Both the position numbers and the translations under genes were made by a program. A stretch of 32,887 nucleotides of DNA, from NCBI RefSeq assembly GCF_001612745.1, contig NZ_BDBA01000149.1, forward strand, positions 1 through 32,887, read 5' to 3'. Positions 1 through 7,145 of this stretch are shown here, piece by piece. Below the pieces are notes generated by a model, which saw nothing but the letters and a program-made list of their open reading frames with translations, had not been told where the DNA came from and did no database searches. The stretch's first letter is position 1. The number at the start of each line of letters is the position of its first letter. The stretch is from Nocardia amamiensis NBRC 102102. GTDB lineage: Bacteria; Actinomycetota; Actinomycetes; Mycobacteriales; Mycobacteriaceae.

Positions 1-69
1 GTAAGGAAGGAAGAAAGTAATTAGGGTAACTTTCAGAAAGTTACCCTAATTACTTTCTTCCTTCCTTAC
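1..69. repeat. Perfect 69-bp palindrome at window edge
   Basis: Bases 1-34 are the exact reverse complement of 36-69, with a single A at 35 as centre. The arms are AT-rich and made of purine (left) or pyrimidine (right) tracts, unlike the GC-rich surroundings. Because it begins at base 1, it could be a real hairpin (plasmid origin, terminus or centromere) or a fold-back artefact at a contig end. The sequence alone cannot separate these. Confidence 0.9.
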
Positions 70-84
70 TTCTTTTCGTTTCTT

Positions 85-104
85 CCCAATGTTCCATTTC
101 TTCC
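85..104. repeat. AT-rich repeat, copy 1 (3' side of small gene)
   Basis: CCCAATGTTCCATTTCTTCC here matches 615-634 at 15 of 20 ungapped positions. Both lie in TTCC-rich tracts that flank the small minus-strand gene at 229-567. They could be iterons or partition-site repeats, but the match is short and the tracts are low complexity. Confidence 0.35.
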
Positions 105-228
105 ACCTTTCGGTTGGGGAGTGGGTCTCTACCTGCGGTGATTGCATTTCTTCCGGTGTCATGGCCGTCAGTGTAGCGTATCGATCGAGATCGGCAGGAA
201 TAAAATCCTGCCGATCTCGCGAAGGTTC

Positions 229-567
229 TCACCCGGCGACCTTCTTCAGGCGGCCATCCAGCCGCTTGCGGGTCTCGATGACATCCCGCAGCACCTCGAA
301 GTACTCGTCCAGGAACCACTTGTAGTACCCGATCAGCTCCTGCGTGTCCTGCTCGGAGAGTCCCTTGGTCTTGGCGTGCTCTCGAACGAGGTTTTCGTCG
401 TCCGCGCGAATGATCAGAAGCGCGGCCGCGTTCAACGCGACCGACGTGTCGATCCGGCGAGAAGCAAGTTCCATCTTCCACCGCGCGATGGACTGATCGA
501 AACGCACCAAGTCGTATCCGCGGAGCCGAGTGGTCACCGAGTGGATCGCGTCGAGGTCGTTGCTCAT
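229..567 (-). CDS. Hypothetical small protein, 112 aa
   Basis: I do not recognise this family. The start at 567 (MSND...) is chosen because AGGGAG lies 7 bases upstream; an in-frame ATG at 600 has no ribosome-binding site. The protein is predicted mostly helical, with a basic C terminus (RKRLDGRLKK), no membrane segment and no signal peptide. It stands alone on the minus strand, flanked on both sides by AT-rich TTCC tracts that look like plasmid control DNA, so a role in plasmid maintenance is possible but only inferred from position. Confidence 0.6.
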   Translation of the reverse strand: MSNDLDAIHSVTTRLRGYDLVRFDQSIARWKMELASRRIDTSVALNAAALLIIRADDENLVREHAKTKGLSEQDTQELIGYYKWFLDEYFEVLRDVIETRKRLDGRLKKVAG

Positions 568-614
568 GTCATCTCCCTGTCCTTGATTGGCAACTCCCAT
601 TTTAATGGAACATT

Positions 615-634
615 CCCAATATTTCCATACTTCC
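615..634. repeat. AT-rich repeat, copy 2 (5' side of small gene)
   Basis: CCCAATATTTCCATACTTCC is the partner of 85-104. It sits in the 291-base stretch 568-858 that separates the minus-strand gene at 229-567 from the plus-strand gene at 859. Bases 605-668 are TTCC-rich and AT-rich. No other gene is seen in this stretch. Confidence 0.35.
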
Positions 635-797
635 TTTCCTTCGTTCCGAGTAATTTCTTACTTCCTTGCCCGGCGCCTCCGCCGCCGCTCGAGGTATGCC
701 GACCCGGCGCTCAGCGTCATCGGTCGACCATCTTAGGTCCGTACTTGCCCCCTGGTAGAAGAGGTTTCGTTACACGGATCTGCACCGCTGTGTCGGT

Positions 798-822
798 GTC
801 CGGGCTTACCCTTGTCCCGGAC
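798..822. promoter_or_regulatory. Inverted repeat upstream of the 859 gene
   Basis: GTCCGGG (798-804) and CCCGGAC (816-822) form 7-base arms around an 11-base spacer. An overlapping 13-bp palindrome, TTGTCC-C-GGACAA, lies at 812-824. This is a plausible operator or promoter dyad for the gene at 859. A similar TGTCGGTGT tract precedes the paralogous gene at 2530. Confidence 0.35.
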
Positions 823-858
823 AACGCCGCACAAGGTTCCCGGAGCGAGGGGGAAGAA

Positions 859-1191
859 ATGGCCAGTTTGGAAGAAAGAATTGCCGGTGTCATCGCTGAG
901 CTGAAGCGGCTCGATCGCACGGCTCCGGTGGTGGTCGTCGACGAGATCGGCTGGCGTGTCGATCGCCTGGCGGACGAAGTGCGGACCAGCGTCACCGACG
1001 AGGAGCGCCGCCGCACGCTGCTGAACCAAGCTCGTCTGGCCAGTGGGCTCGTCGCCGAGGCTCGTGAGCGCGCCGAACGAGCCATCGACATCGCGGTGGC
1101 CAAGCTGCAGCGGGAGCTGTACGACGCCGAGCATCCGACCATCACCAGCCCTCAGCCTCAGCGACAACCACGGCCAGGACGCGAACGGTGA
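859..1191 (+). CDS. Coiled-coil protein, 110 aa (paralogue of 2530 gene)
   Basis: Function unknown. The start at 859 (MASLEERI...) has a GGGGGAAG Shine-Dalgarno tract directly upstream; the longer in-frame extension has no support. The protein is helical and highly charged, with heptad-like spacing, no membrane segment and a basic Pro/Gln-rich tail. It aligns along its whole core with the protein at 2530-2916: LEERI/LESRI near the N terminus, ELKRL/DLKRL, and ARERAERAIDIA versus ARARAERAVNIA, ending at HPT. A dimeric coiled coil or DNA-associated maintenance factor is a guess from context. Confidence 0.65.
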   Translation: MASLEERIAGVIAELKRLDRTAPVVVVDEIGWRVDRLADEVRTSVTDEERRRTLLNQARLASGLVAEARERAERAIDIAVAKLQRELYDAEHPTITSPQPQRQPRPGRER

Positions 1192-1218
1192 TCTTCATAG
1201 ACCCTGTCTGAACTGCAC

Positions 1219-1268
1219 ATATAGTACTGGCTATATTTTCACCATATCGACTATAAATTCTCTATACT
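1219..1268 (+). promoter_or_regulatory. AT-rich promoter/operator of first toxin-antitoxin pair
   Basis: A short AT-rich island with repeated TATAG/CTATA elements, including TATAG-TACTGG-CTATA at about 1220-1235, ends in a -10-like TATACT at 1263-1268. The ATG at 1276 follows 7 bases later with no Shine-Dalgarno, so the transcript is probably leaderless. The dyads fit autoregulation by an antitoxin, which is usual for such pairs. Confidence 0.5.
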
Positions 1269-1275
1269 GCCGTGC

Positions 1276-1530
1276 ATGGCCGAGAAGACGACGATCCAGA
1301 CCAGCACGGAGACCCGGGACCGGCTAGCGGCCCTCACACGAAAGGGTTCGACCTTGGAGGACACCATTCGCGCACTGCTCGACCGGGACGAGGCGCGTCA
1401 CGCCCGTCAGCAGATGCTTCTCGACGAGCAGTTCGCCGCCGCGCGCCGCGATCCGGCGGCAGTCGCGTGGGCGACCCAGGAGGCCGACCGGCTGGCCCAG
1501 ATGGCGAAGGAGCGTGACGGCGCCCGTTGA
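1276..1530 (+). CDS. Antitoxin-like protein, 84 aa
   Basis: Small acidic/basic helical protein starting MAEKTTIQTSTETRDRL, a pattern typical of ribbon-helix-helix antitoxin N termini (a beta strand such as TTIQTSTETRDRLAAL, then two helices). The C-terminal half is rich in Arg, Glu and Gln and would wrap the toxin. The stop overlaps the TTG start of the PIN-like toxin gene (TTGA at 1527-1530), so the two are translationally coupled. It probably represses its own promoter through the AT-rich dyads just upstream. Confidence 0.7.
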   Translation: MAEKTTIQTSTETRDRLAALTRKGSTLEDTIRALLDRDEARHARQQMLLDEQFAAARRDPAAVAWATQEADRLAQMAKERDGAR

Positions 1531-1940
1531 GCGGATACGTTCTCGACGACACCCTGATCACCGCGTTCGCGCAAGGCAACGCCCACGTCACCCATCTGAT
1601 CGCCAGCCTGGACGCACGGCAACTGCGGATGGCGGCGCCCGCCAACGTCCTTGCCGCTTCGCAGGCCGGCCTTTCCGACGATCAATGCGAGACGCTCAAT
1701 GCCGTTGTCGCCCATGTCGAGCACGTGATGCTCGATGACCTGTCCGACCTCGATCACATCACCGCGATGGCCCGCGCTCTGGGCTGGATCGGCGAACCGC
1801 ACGATGTGGCCGCTGCCCACGCCGCCGCGGTGGCCAAACGTCTCGACTGGCCGGTGCTGACCCTCGACGCCGCTCGCTGGCAGACGGTGAGCGAGAAACT
1901 GCCCTGGAAGGTTCCGCTGGTCGAACTGCGTGAGCCCTGA
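1527..1940 (+). CDS. PIN-domain toxin (VapC-like), 137 aa
   Basis: The N terminus YVLDDTLITAFAQG matches the first acidic motif of PIN-domain ribonucleases, and the C-terminal RLDWPVLTLDAARW matches the last strand and acidic residue of the fold. VapC-type toxins cleave tRNA or rRNA when freed from their antitoxin. The usual central Glu is hard to place, so the protein may be divergent or weakly active. The TTG start overlaps the antitoxin stop. It is the first of two such pairs in the window and would favour plasmid retention. Confidence 0.7.
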   Translation: MSGYVLDDTLITAFAQGNAHVTHLIASLDARQLRMAAPANVLAASQAGLSDDQCETLNAVVAHVEHVMLDDLSDLDHITAMARALGWIGEPHDVAAAHAAAVAKRLDWPVLTLDAARWQTVSEKLPWKVPLVELREP

Positions 1941-1969
1941 CCACCGAGGCCGAATCGGGCAGAAGAGCG

Positions 1970-2329
1970 CTATCGGCTGCCCGTACGTTCGATGAGCGTC
2001 GTCACCAAGGCGGCGATCTGGGCTTGCCCCGCGGCCGCCGTGTCCAACTTGCCGCGTATCTCAGCGAACCCACAGGGCATTTCCGTGAACTGGTCGTTGA
2101 CCTGAGTTCGCAGGTCGGCCAGATCCTGACGCATCACGGCGATTCCGGACATCATGGCCTGGCGTAATTCGTGCATCTCTGAACGGATTACGCTCACCTT
2201 CCGAGCCACGCCGCCGGCCAGCACGCGCACCGCCGCAGCGTCCTGCTCGATGTTGCGCACCCGCCCGTCAAGCTCATGGATCTGCCCTGACAGCGCGGCC
2301 ACCCGCGCCTCCAGATCCTCCGATGCCAT
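1970..2329 (-). CDS. Coiled-coil protein of unknown function, 119 aa
   Basis: An almost wholly helical protein with heptad patterns: LEARVAALSGQIHELDGRVRNIE near the N terminus, then MRQDLADLRTQVNDQF and an Ala-rich end. No catalytic motif, signal peptide or membrane helix. The start ATG at 2329 has no clear Shine-Dalgarno, so translation may be leaderless. It is transcribed convergently to the PIN toxin gene, with about 30 bases between them. Such short coiled-coil proteins are common in Nocardia-type genomes; no function can be assigned. Confidence 0.6.
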   Translation of the reverse strand: MASEDLEARVAALSGQIHELDGRVRNIEQDAAAVRVLAGGVARKVSVIRSEMHELRQAMMSGIAVMRQDLADLRTQVNDQFTEMPCGFAEIRGKLDTAAAGQAQIAALVTTLIERTGSR

Positions 2330-2529
2330 AGCCCGGCAGCCTACGCGGGATAGGGGTTACACCTATTGCACCATCCAGACACGCCGCCGCGCCGTGCGCG
2401 TGTGGCTCCGCGCAGTGAGGCGGTGACCGATCGGCCGGATCGTGCTTGTGGCGGTTGTCGGTGTGTGGCCGTACTCTGGCCCCTCATCGAGGCCTGATCG
2501 GGCCGTAGGGAGGCGAGGGGAGCCGCGAA

Positions 2530-2916
2530 ATGCGCAGTCTGGAAAGCCGGATCGGGGACACGATCGACGATCTGAAGCGGCTCGGGCATGCTCCGGACAC
2601 CGCGCGTATCGGCGAGATTCAGGAGCATCTCGCCGAACTGGTCACCGAAGTGCGCCGGACGATCAACGAGGTCGACGACACGCGCCGCTACAACCTGATC
2701 CAACTCAGCCGCCAGGCGCACAGCCTGTTCGTCGACGCCCGCGCTCGCGCCGAGCGCGCCGTGAACATCGCCGACGCCGCCCGCCAGCGCGAGATGCACG
2801 CGCTCGCGCACCCCACGGTCCTGGATCCGGATCCGCTGAGAGACCACACGTTTCCCCGTAGTGCTCTCGCCGATGTCTTCGAGCGGGAACACCAGTGGGA
2901 CGGATTCGACCGGTGA
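2530..2916 (+). CDS. Coiled-coil protein, 128 aa (paralogue of 859 gene)
   Basis: Paralogue of the protein at 859-1191: same order of motifs (LESRIGDTIDDLKRL, then EVRRTI, then ARAERAVNIADAARQRE, then HPT), with an extra 30-residue tail containing PRSALADVFEREH. The start at 2530 is supported by GGGGAG 8 bases upstream. The 200 bases before it (2330-2529) carry a TGTCGGTGT tract at about 2457, at nearly the same distance from the start as in the first copy, so the promoter seems to have been duplicated too. Function unknown. Confidence 0.65.
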   Translation: MRSLESRIGDTIDDLKRLGHAPDTARIGEIQEHLAELVTEVRRTINEVDDTRRYNLIQLSRQAHSLFVDARARAERAVNIADAARQREMHALAHPTVLDPDPLRDHTFPRSALADVFEREHQWDGFDR

Positions 2917-2928
2917 CTGACAACGGGA

Positions 2929-3195
2929 TCAGGGCTTCTCGGCAGCCAAACCTATCTCGATGTACTGGCGGATGAGCATCGCCGGGGTGATGCAGTGCTC
3001 GGTGGAGACCTTGAGCACCCGATCACGCATCTCTTCGGGCAATTTCAGCAAGATAGTGTCCATGCTGCGCTCGATCTCCTCGGATGTCGGCGGCAGCGGC
3101 GGCACCTCAGCCGTGTCGTCGAAGGTTAAGCGGGTGATGAACTGCTCAGCTTCCTCGGCGTTGCGCGGGTAACCGGGCTCGGGTTCGTTTTCCAT
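2929..3195 (-). CDS. Ribbon-helix-helix-like protein with AEEAE module, 88 aa
   Basis: The C-terminal half (ILLKLPEEMRDRVLKVSTEH then ITPAMLIRQYIEIGLA) has the strand-helix-helix pattern of ribbon-helix-helix DNA-binding antitoxins. The N-terminal half holds YPRNAEEAEQFITRLTFDD, which recurs in the protein at 9833-10120 next to a second toxin-antitoxin pair. The start at 3195 is preceded by GGAGGTGATTAGGAA. No toxin gene lies beside it, so it may be an orphan antitoxin or a plasmid copy-number or partition regulator. Confidence 0.6.
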   Translation of the reverse strand: MENEPEPGYPRNAEEAEQFITRLTFDDTAEVPPLPPTSEEIERSMDTILLKLPEEMRDRVLKVSTEHCITPAMLIRQYIEIGLAAEKP

Positions 3196-3284
3196 TTCCT
3201 AATCACCTCCCATGCGGTGAACTCGTCCATCGGACACCACTGCGGATGCGCTCCGGACACGAGCGATAGGCGCGCTGCTGGTCG

Positions 3285-4187
3285 TTATGGCTGCGGCGTG
3301 GAAGAAATCTGCGCTCGGCGCTCGGCTTCGGCCTCGGCGCGTTTGCCCCAGTGCAGGGTCTCGCCCCGTCGGTAGACCCAGCCGTGCGTAGCCAGCCATG
3401 GATATTGCGCGGCCGCGTCGTCAGCGTCGAAGAACAGCGGGATTCCGTGCTGGTCGGTGGCCGTGGCGGCGATCTGGGCCCAGTCCGGGCTCTGGCCGGT
3501 GGCGTTCTGGTAGGCGCTGATGAACGCGGCAGTGAGGAACCCGACGTCTTCGGGTTGGGCCTGGGAGACCTTGTCGCCGAAGCTGCGGCGGTGGAATCTG
3601 CGGCCGGTGCACAGGGAACGTTCCTGGGTGTTGAACGCCACCCAGCCCGATTTCTGGACCTTCGTGAAGATGGGATGACGGAAGGCAGTTCCGACGTACT
3701 GCATGCCGGTCTCGGTGGTCCACCACTGCACGACTTTCGGGGATGCCAGTGCCTCGCTCCACAGCGGGCCGGTGCCGTGCTCGAGCCGGTGTGCCGCTAC
3801 CGCGTCGGCCAGCAGTTCGCCGAGAATCGGGTGGGCGATGGCGTTCTTCACTCGCTGGTTCTGCTCGTGCCAGGCTTTCTGCCTGGCCACCTTCTTGGCG
3901 GACTTCTTGCGAGGCCCCGGCTCCGGAAGAGTCACGGCCTCGACTGCGCCAGGAGTGGGTGTCTGCTTGATCTTCAGCAGCCACACCACTCTGGCGCCGG
4001 AATCGCTGTCCGCCTCCGGCAGAGTCAGTGGTTCTCGTGTCGAGAACCCGTAACGCTCTGGGTGTATGGCGCGCGACAGCAGCATGGCCGCCATCGGGTC
4101 GTCGGCCAGCTCGGTCGTCGACAGCCAGCGCGCGGCGTCTGCGTCGATCGGCTCGGCGCCCTTCTTGACCTTGATCGCGGTAGACAA
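3285..4187 (-). CDS. Unknown protein downstream of rep, 300 aa
   Basis: I do not recognise this protein. The TTG at 4187 (then STAIKVKKG) is preferred because CGGAGG lies 9 bases upstream. An ATG at 4274 in the same frame would overlap the rep stop by 16 bases but has no binding site. The middle is Lys/Arg-rich (RKKSAKKVARQK), followed by a segment rich in Trp, Arg and aromatics and a C-terminal YPWLATHGWVYRRGETLHW. The position right after the Rep-like gene suggests a replication accessory role, by context only. Confidence 0.6.
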   Translation of the reverse strand: MSTAIKVKKGAEPIDADAARWLSTTELADDPMAAMLLSRAIHPERYGFSTREPLTLPEADSDSGARVVWLLKIKQTPTPGAVEAVTLPEPGPRKKSAKKVARQKAWHEQNQRVKNAIAHPILGELLADAVAAHRLEHGTGPLWSEALASPKVVQWWTTETGMQYVGTAFRHPIFTKVQKSGWVAFNTQERSLCTGRRFHRRSFGDKVSQAQPEDVGFLTAAFISAYQNATGQSPDWAQIAATATDQHGIPLFFDADDAAAQYPWLATHGWVYRRGETLHWGKRAEAEAERRAQISSTPQP

Positions 4188-4258
4188 CTTCTGCAGCCTC
4201 CGAATGCTTGTGTGACCGGCAGATACTTCGCTCGCCAGAGGATTACACCCGGACACCG

Positions 4259-6292
4259 TTAGTCGTGGATACATGTCGGCGTGTCGGTTACAGGGTGGCT
4301 CGGGCAGATGCATGGGACCGCTGGCTCGATCGGCTCGCCAGCGAGGTCGAGCACCCATCCATCGCCCCGGCAGAGTGTGCAGTTCGGGTGCGGGTGACGA
4401 CGCCGCGGCGCGTGTTCTGCACGCTGCACGGCCGGATCGGGGCCTCGCCGAGGTGATTCCGGCGAACCGATCAGGTCGGTGAGGAACTTCCTTGAGCGCT
4501 GCGCCGTCCACGGTCGCCGGGGTGACGGTCTGCGCCCGGCTGTGGCGCTGGGCTGGGCGGCTGGCGCGTTGATCGCGGCCGCGGGCTCGGCGGCCGCCGC
4601 AGGTGCTGGTACAGCGGCGAATCCGTGGCTGTTCCAGCAGGAATCGCACACCAGCGAGTGGGACGACATCGACTCGCGGACCACACCCTGGGTTTTCCGG
4701 CACATCACGCACAGTCCGTCGACCGCAGCCGCCAGCTCGTCGGGCAGCTGTTCCGCGTGGATCGTCTCGGCGGACTGGATGCGGTCTGTGTGGCCCGTGG
4801 CGGCTCGATTCGGGCCGTGGGGGTGGATCGGTGCCCGAGAAGGCGTTTCGGGGCCGTGAGAGCCCGATTCTCGGGCCGGACGGCATGTTGTGGTGCGGGC
4901 GAGGCGGGCCTGCTTGGCCAGGCGGGGGTGGCGGCGGTCGGCGGCGGCGCGCCATTGCTGGTAGGCGGTGTTTTCCACGCCGTCCCGGACCTCGGTGGTG
5001 CTGCTGTCGTCTCCGCGGCGGCATGGTTCGACGACCCGAGTGCGGGGAGCCAGGGGGCGGGCGTTGGTCTGCGAAGGGCTGGGCTCGGTGAAGTCCAGGC
5101 GTGCCAGCCGGGCCTGCAGGAACCGCAGCGGGTTGTTGATCCGGTCAGGCCAGTCCATGCCCTGCTGGTGAGCTGCGACGTCGATGTGGGCTTTGATGTC
5201 GAGTCCGTTCCAGCGGCTGGTGTCGATGCCGACTGCCGCAAGGACGTCGGAGACGGCGCCGATGTGGATCCCGTGCTCGAGCATCCATTGGTCCAGCGTG
5301 ACCCGCCGTCCTCGACGGACATCGACGACGATGCGGGTCACCAGCTGCGCGGCTGCATGCTGCTGGTGCAGCGGCCGCGGATCAGTGTCTGACCGGGACT
5401 TTTTACCCTTCTTCGAGTTTCTTCCCAGCCTCGCGTGCGCTCGCGCGCGCGTTGGTGATTTTTTCGCGGCGCAAGATTTTTCAGGAACAGAAGTACTGTT
5501 CGTAACGGGAGATTCTTCACGTACTGAAGTACGTGAAGATAGGTGCCCGCTGCGGTCATCGCGGTCCTCGACGGCGCTGGAAGCTGTGGATGAAGATGAG
5601 GAAGAAACTGCGGCGGCCGCGGCGATGTGCGCGCCGCGTGCCAGCTTGCCCAGGCTCGCGGACTTCCTGCGCGGAGTCAGGGGGTGCGTAGTGGGGTGCT
5701 CAGGGGTCGCCAAGGGACGTAGGACGGTCAAGTGCCACACACTGGCTGCGTAGGCCTGGAAACCGCCGTGATGGGCGCGTGCGGCCTCGATCTCGATGCG
5801 GGACAACGGCCGGCCGGTCTCCATGGGTTTGGCGAGTCCTAGATCGCGCAGCACGTAGAGGATCTTGCGGATGGTCTTGTCCGAGTACGGGCAGCGCTCG
5901 GCCATCGTCGCCTGTGAGGCGGTGATGCCGCGCCCGGTGTGCAGGTTGGCGAACGACGCCACAATCGGCGCGCATTCCAGTACCGCCTTCACGCTGGTGT
6001 AGTGGCGGGCGACCGCCGCGCGGCCTTCCTCGCTGCCCAGCGCCAGGGCCACGCAGGGCAGCCAGTCCTTCACGCGGACCACCGGCACCAACGCGGAAGC
6101 GCCGTCCTCGAGCGGCAGTGACCACGACATGCCGATCTGGTCGCGGTTCAACCGGGACACGATTTCGGCGAACTCGGCGTTCATGTCGCCGGACTCGGGA
6201 GTGTTCTCCCAGGTAGATGCAGTTGTTACCTGTGAATTGCCACCAGAATCACCACCCTTATACAGGCGTGACCTATCATCAGAGCTGCTCAC
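4259..6292 (-). CDS. Putative plasmid replication initiator, 677 aa
   Basis: GTG at 6292 (then SSSDDRS) is chosen because AAGGAA lies 7 bases upstream; the in-frame ATG at 6325 lacks one. Residues about 120-165 form a winged helix-turn-helix (ITASQATMAERCPYSDKTIR then a Gly-rich wing). A Ser/Arg-rich low-complexity linker follows, then a second conserved block containing NNPLRFLQARLARL. Near the C terminus are two Cys clusters, CVMC...CDSC and CTLC...CIC, that look like zinc ribbons. This layout resembles large Rep proteins of actinobacterial plasmids, but no catalytic nickase or helicase motif is visible, so the role is inferred. The linker-coding DNA carries iteron-like repeats. Confidence 0.6.
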   Translation of the reverse strand: MSSSDDRSRLYKGGDSGGNSQVTTASTWENTPESGDMNAEFAEIVSRLNRDQIGMSWSLPLEDGASALVPVVRVKDWLPCVALALGSEEGRAAVARHYTSVKAVLECAPIVASFANLHTGRGITASQATMAERCPYSDKTIRKILYVLRDLGLAKPMETGRPLSRIEIEAARAHHGGFQAYAASVWHLTVLRPLATPEHPTTHPLTPRRKSASLGKLARGAHIAAAAAVSSSSSSTASSAVEDRDDRSGHLSSRTSVREESPVTNSTSVPEKSCAAKKSPTRARAHARLGRNSKKGKKSRSDTDPRPLHQQHAAAQLVTRIVVDVRRGRRVTLDQWMLEHGIHIGAVSDVLAAVGIDTSRWNGLDIKAHIDVAAHQQGMDWPDRINNPLRFLQARLARLDFTEPSPSQTNARPLAPRTRVVEPCRRGDDSSTTEVRDGVENTAYQQWRAAADRRHPRLAKQARLARTTTCRPARESGSHGPETPSRAPIHPHGPNRAATGHTDRIQSAETIHAEQLPDELAAAVDGLCVMCRKTQGVVRESMSSHSLVCDSCWNSHGFAAVPAPAAAAEPAAAINAPAAQPSATAGRRPSPRRPWTAQRSRKFLTDLIGSPESPRRGPDPAVQRAEHAPRRRHPHPNCTLCRGDGWVLDLAGEPIEPAVPCICPSHPVTDTPTCIHD
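5474..5539. repeat. Iteron-like direct and inverted repeats inside rep
   Basis: Two 23-bp direct repeats at 5474-5496 and 5510-5532 match at 19 of 23 positions, 36 bp apart. They overlap a perfect inverted repeat with 12-base arms at 5514-5525 and 5528-5539, and a 6-base-arm dyad at 5485-5501. They encode TSVPEKS and TSVREES in the non-conserved linker of the Rep-like protein. Repeats in the tolerant part of a rep gene are a known arrangement for plasmid origins. Confidence 0.55.
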
Positions 6293-6546
6293 CAAGCAGT
6301 TCCTTTCGGGGAACATCGGCAGCACCTACGCGGGAGGCTGAGTCCCGTGGCTCGAACTCCCTGTGCGAGAGGGATTCCGGGCAGATCAGGTGCTGCTGGA
6401 CGGATATTTAGTTAGGTGCTGGTCACCTCAGTGATGTAGGGCCTCACCTCCGGTCGAGTAGGTTCGGAAAACCTCGACACCGGGCGCCCGGACCGAGCCA
6501 CGGGGCAACGTGGCGGTCCGGGCCGGGGGCTTTGGGGTGACTGTGG
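6293..6546. promoter_or_regulatory. Rep upstream region with stem-loop
   Basis: No gene seen. It contains a stem-loop at 6488-6521: CCGGACC pairs with GGTCCGG and GCCAC with GTGGC, with a 2-base bulge and an 8-base loop. The sequence before the GTG start is comparatively AT-rich near 6405-6415 (GGATATTTAGTTAGG). It likely holds the rep promoter and perhaps control elements. The stem could also terminate transcription entering from the minus-strand frame at 6547. Confidence 0.4.
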
Positions 6547-6900
6547 TCATGAACTGACGCTCTCGCAGGCCGGAGTCTCTTTTGTCTCGTTAGCGCACGG
6601 CTGCGGAGCGGGCTCGACGCATTGTGCGCGACCAAGTGGGCGGTGAAGGTCGTCGTTCTCCCGATCAGCGGAACCCATGCCGATATCCTCGGCGCCGCCC
6701 TTGGCGTGTCGGGAGTTAGCAGCTGTTAGCAGCTCGGGTGCGGTGGCGGTCGATCCACTCGCAGGTGGGGCCGTGTTCGGCACTGTCTCTTCCTTCAAGG
6801 TCAGAGCCAAGATGTGCGACACGCCCGCATGTATGAACCGGTCCAGTCCGCACATGTCTGTGCGAGGCTGTATCGTCATACGCGTGGGGCCAGTGCTCAT
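6547..6900 (-). CDS. Doubtful hypothetical protein, 117 aa
   Basis: An open frame from ATG 6900 without a recognisable Shine-Dalgarno and with mixed third-position GC. The sequence is polar, Pro/Thr/Ala-rich and contains several Cys residues, but has no known motif. The first 60 residues (MCGLDRFIHAGVSHILALTL) look more protein-like than the rest. It may be a small plasmid gene or chance. The surrounding inverted repeats suggest that much of 6300-7145 is control DNA. Confidence 0.25.
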   Translation of the reverse strand: MSTGPTRMTIQPRTDMCGLDRFIHAGVSHILALTLKEETVPNTAPPASGSTATAPELLTAANSRHAKGGAEDIGMGSADRENDDLHRPLGRAQCVEPAPQPCANETKETPACESVSS

Positions 6901-6928
6901 CTGACTGATGTCAAAGGCTTCGCGCTTC

Positions 6929-7006
6929 CCAGCTTGGGGTTTTCGAGAACCCGTCCATTGACCGTTGCCTGCGGAGAGGACGGGTTCTTCTTTTTGTCCA
7001 AGCTGG
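6929..7006. repeat. Nested inverted repeats, candidate origin or terminator
   Basis: Outer arms CCAGCTTGG (6929-6937) and CCAAGCTGG (6998-7006) enclose inner arms GAACCCGTCC (6947-6956) and GGACGGGTTC (6978-6987); all are perfect. TTCTTTTTG follows the inner stem on the plus strand, which would also fit a rho-independent terminator. Both stems together form a 78-base structure between the Rep-like and Spd-like blocks. Confidence 0.55.
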
Positions 7007-7083
7007 TGGTGGGGGAGGGGCAGGAGGCTCCTCTCCCGTGTCCACCCCACCACATAACCACGCCAGATCTGGTGCGCGACACG

Positions 7084-7119
7084 CATCCACACGCGGGGTG
7101 TGGATGACGCTTGTGCACA
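7084..7119. promoter_or_regulatory. Palindrome and DnaA-box-like sequence
   Basis: CATCCACAC (7084-7092) and GTGTGGATG (7098-7106) are perfect arms around 5 bases. TTGTGCACA at 7111-7119 differs from the actinobacterial DnaA box TTGTCCACA at one position. Next to the nested repeats at 6929-7006 this is consistent with an origin, but single near-matches are weak evidence. Confidence 0.3.
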
Positions 7120-7145
7120 GCTCATCTGCGTGCATGACCAGCCGA

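Noticed and set aside
3351..5392. Long open frames on the plus strand opposite the rep region (303, 255 and 189 codons)
   Set aside because: They mirror the minus-strand genes, lack ribosome sites and have Arg/Gly/Pro-biased composition typical of antisense frames in GC-rich DNA.
6340..6400. Possible tRNA-like fragment (GTTCGAGCC on the minus strand)
   Set aside because: No cloverleaf, anticodon stem or acceptor stem can be drawn, so it is not a tRNA or attachment site.
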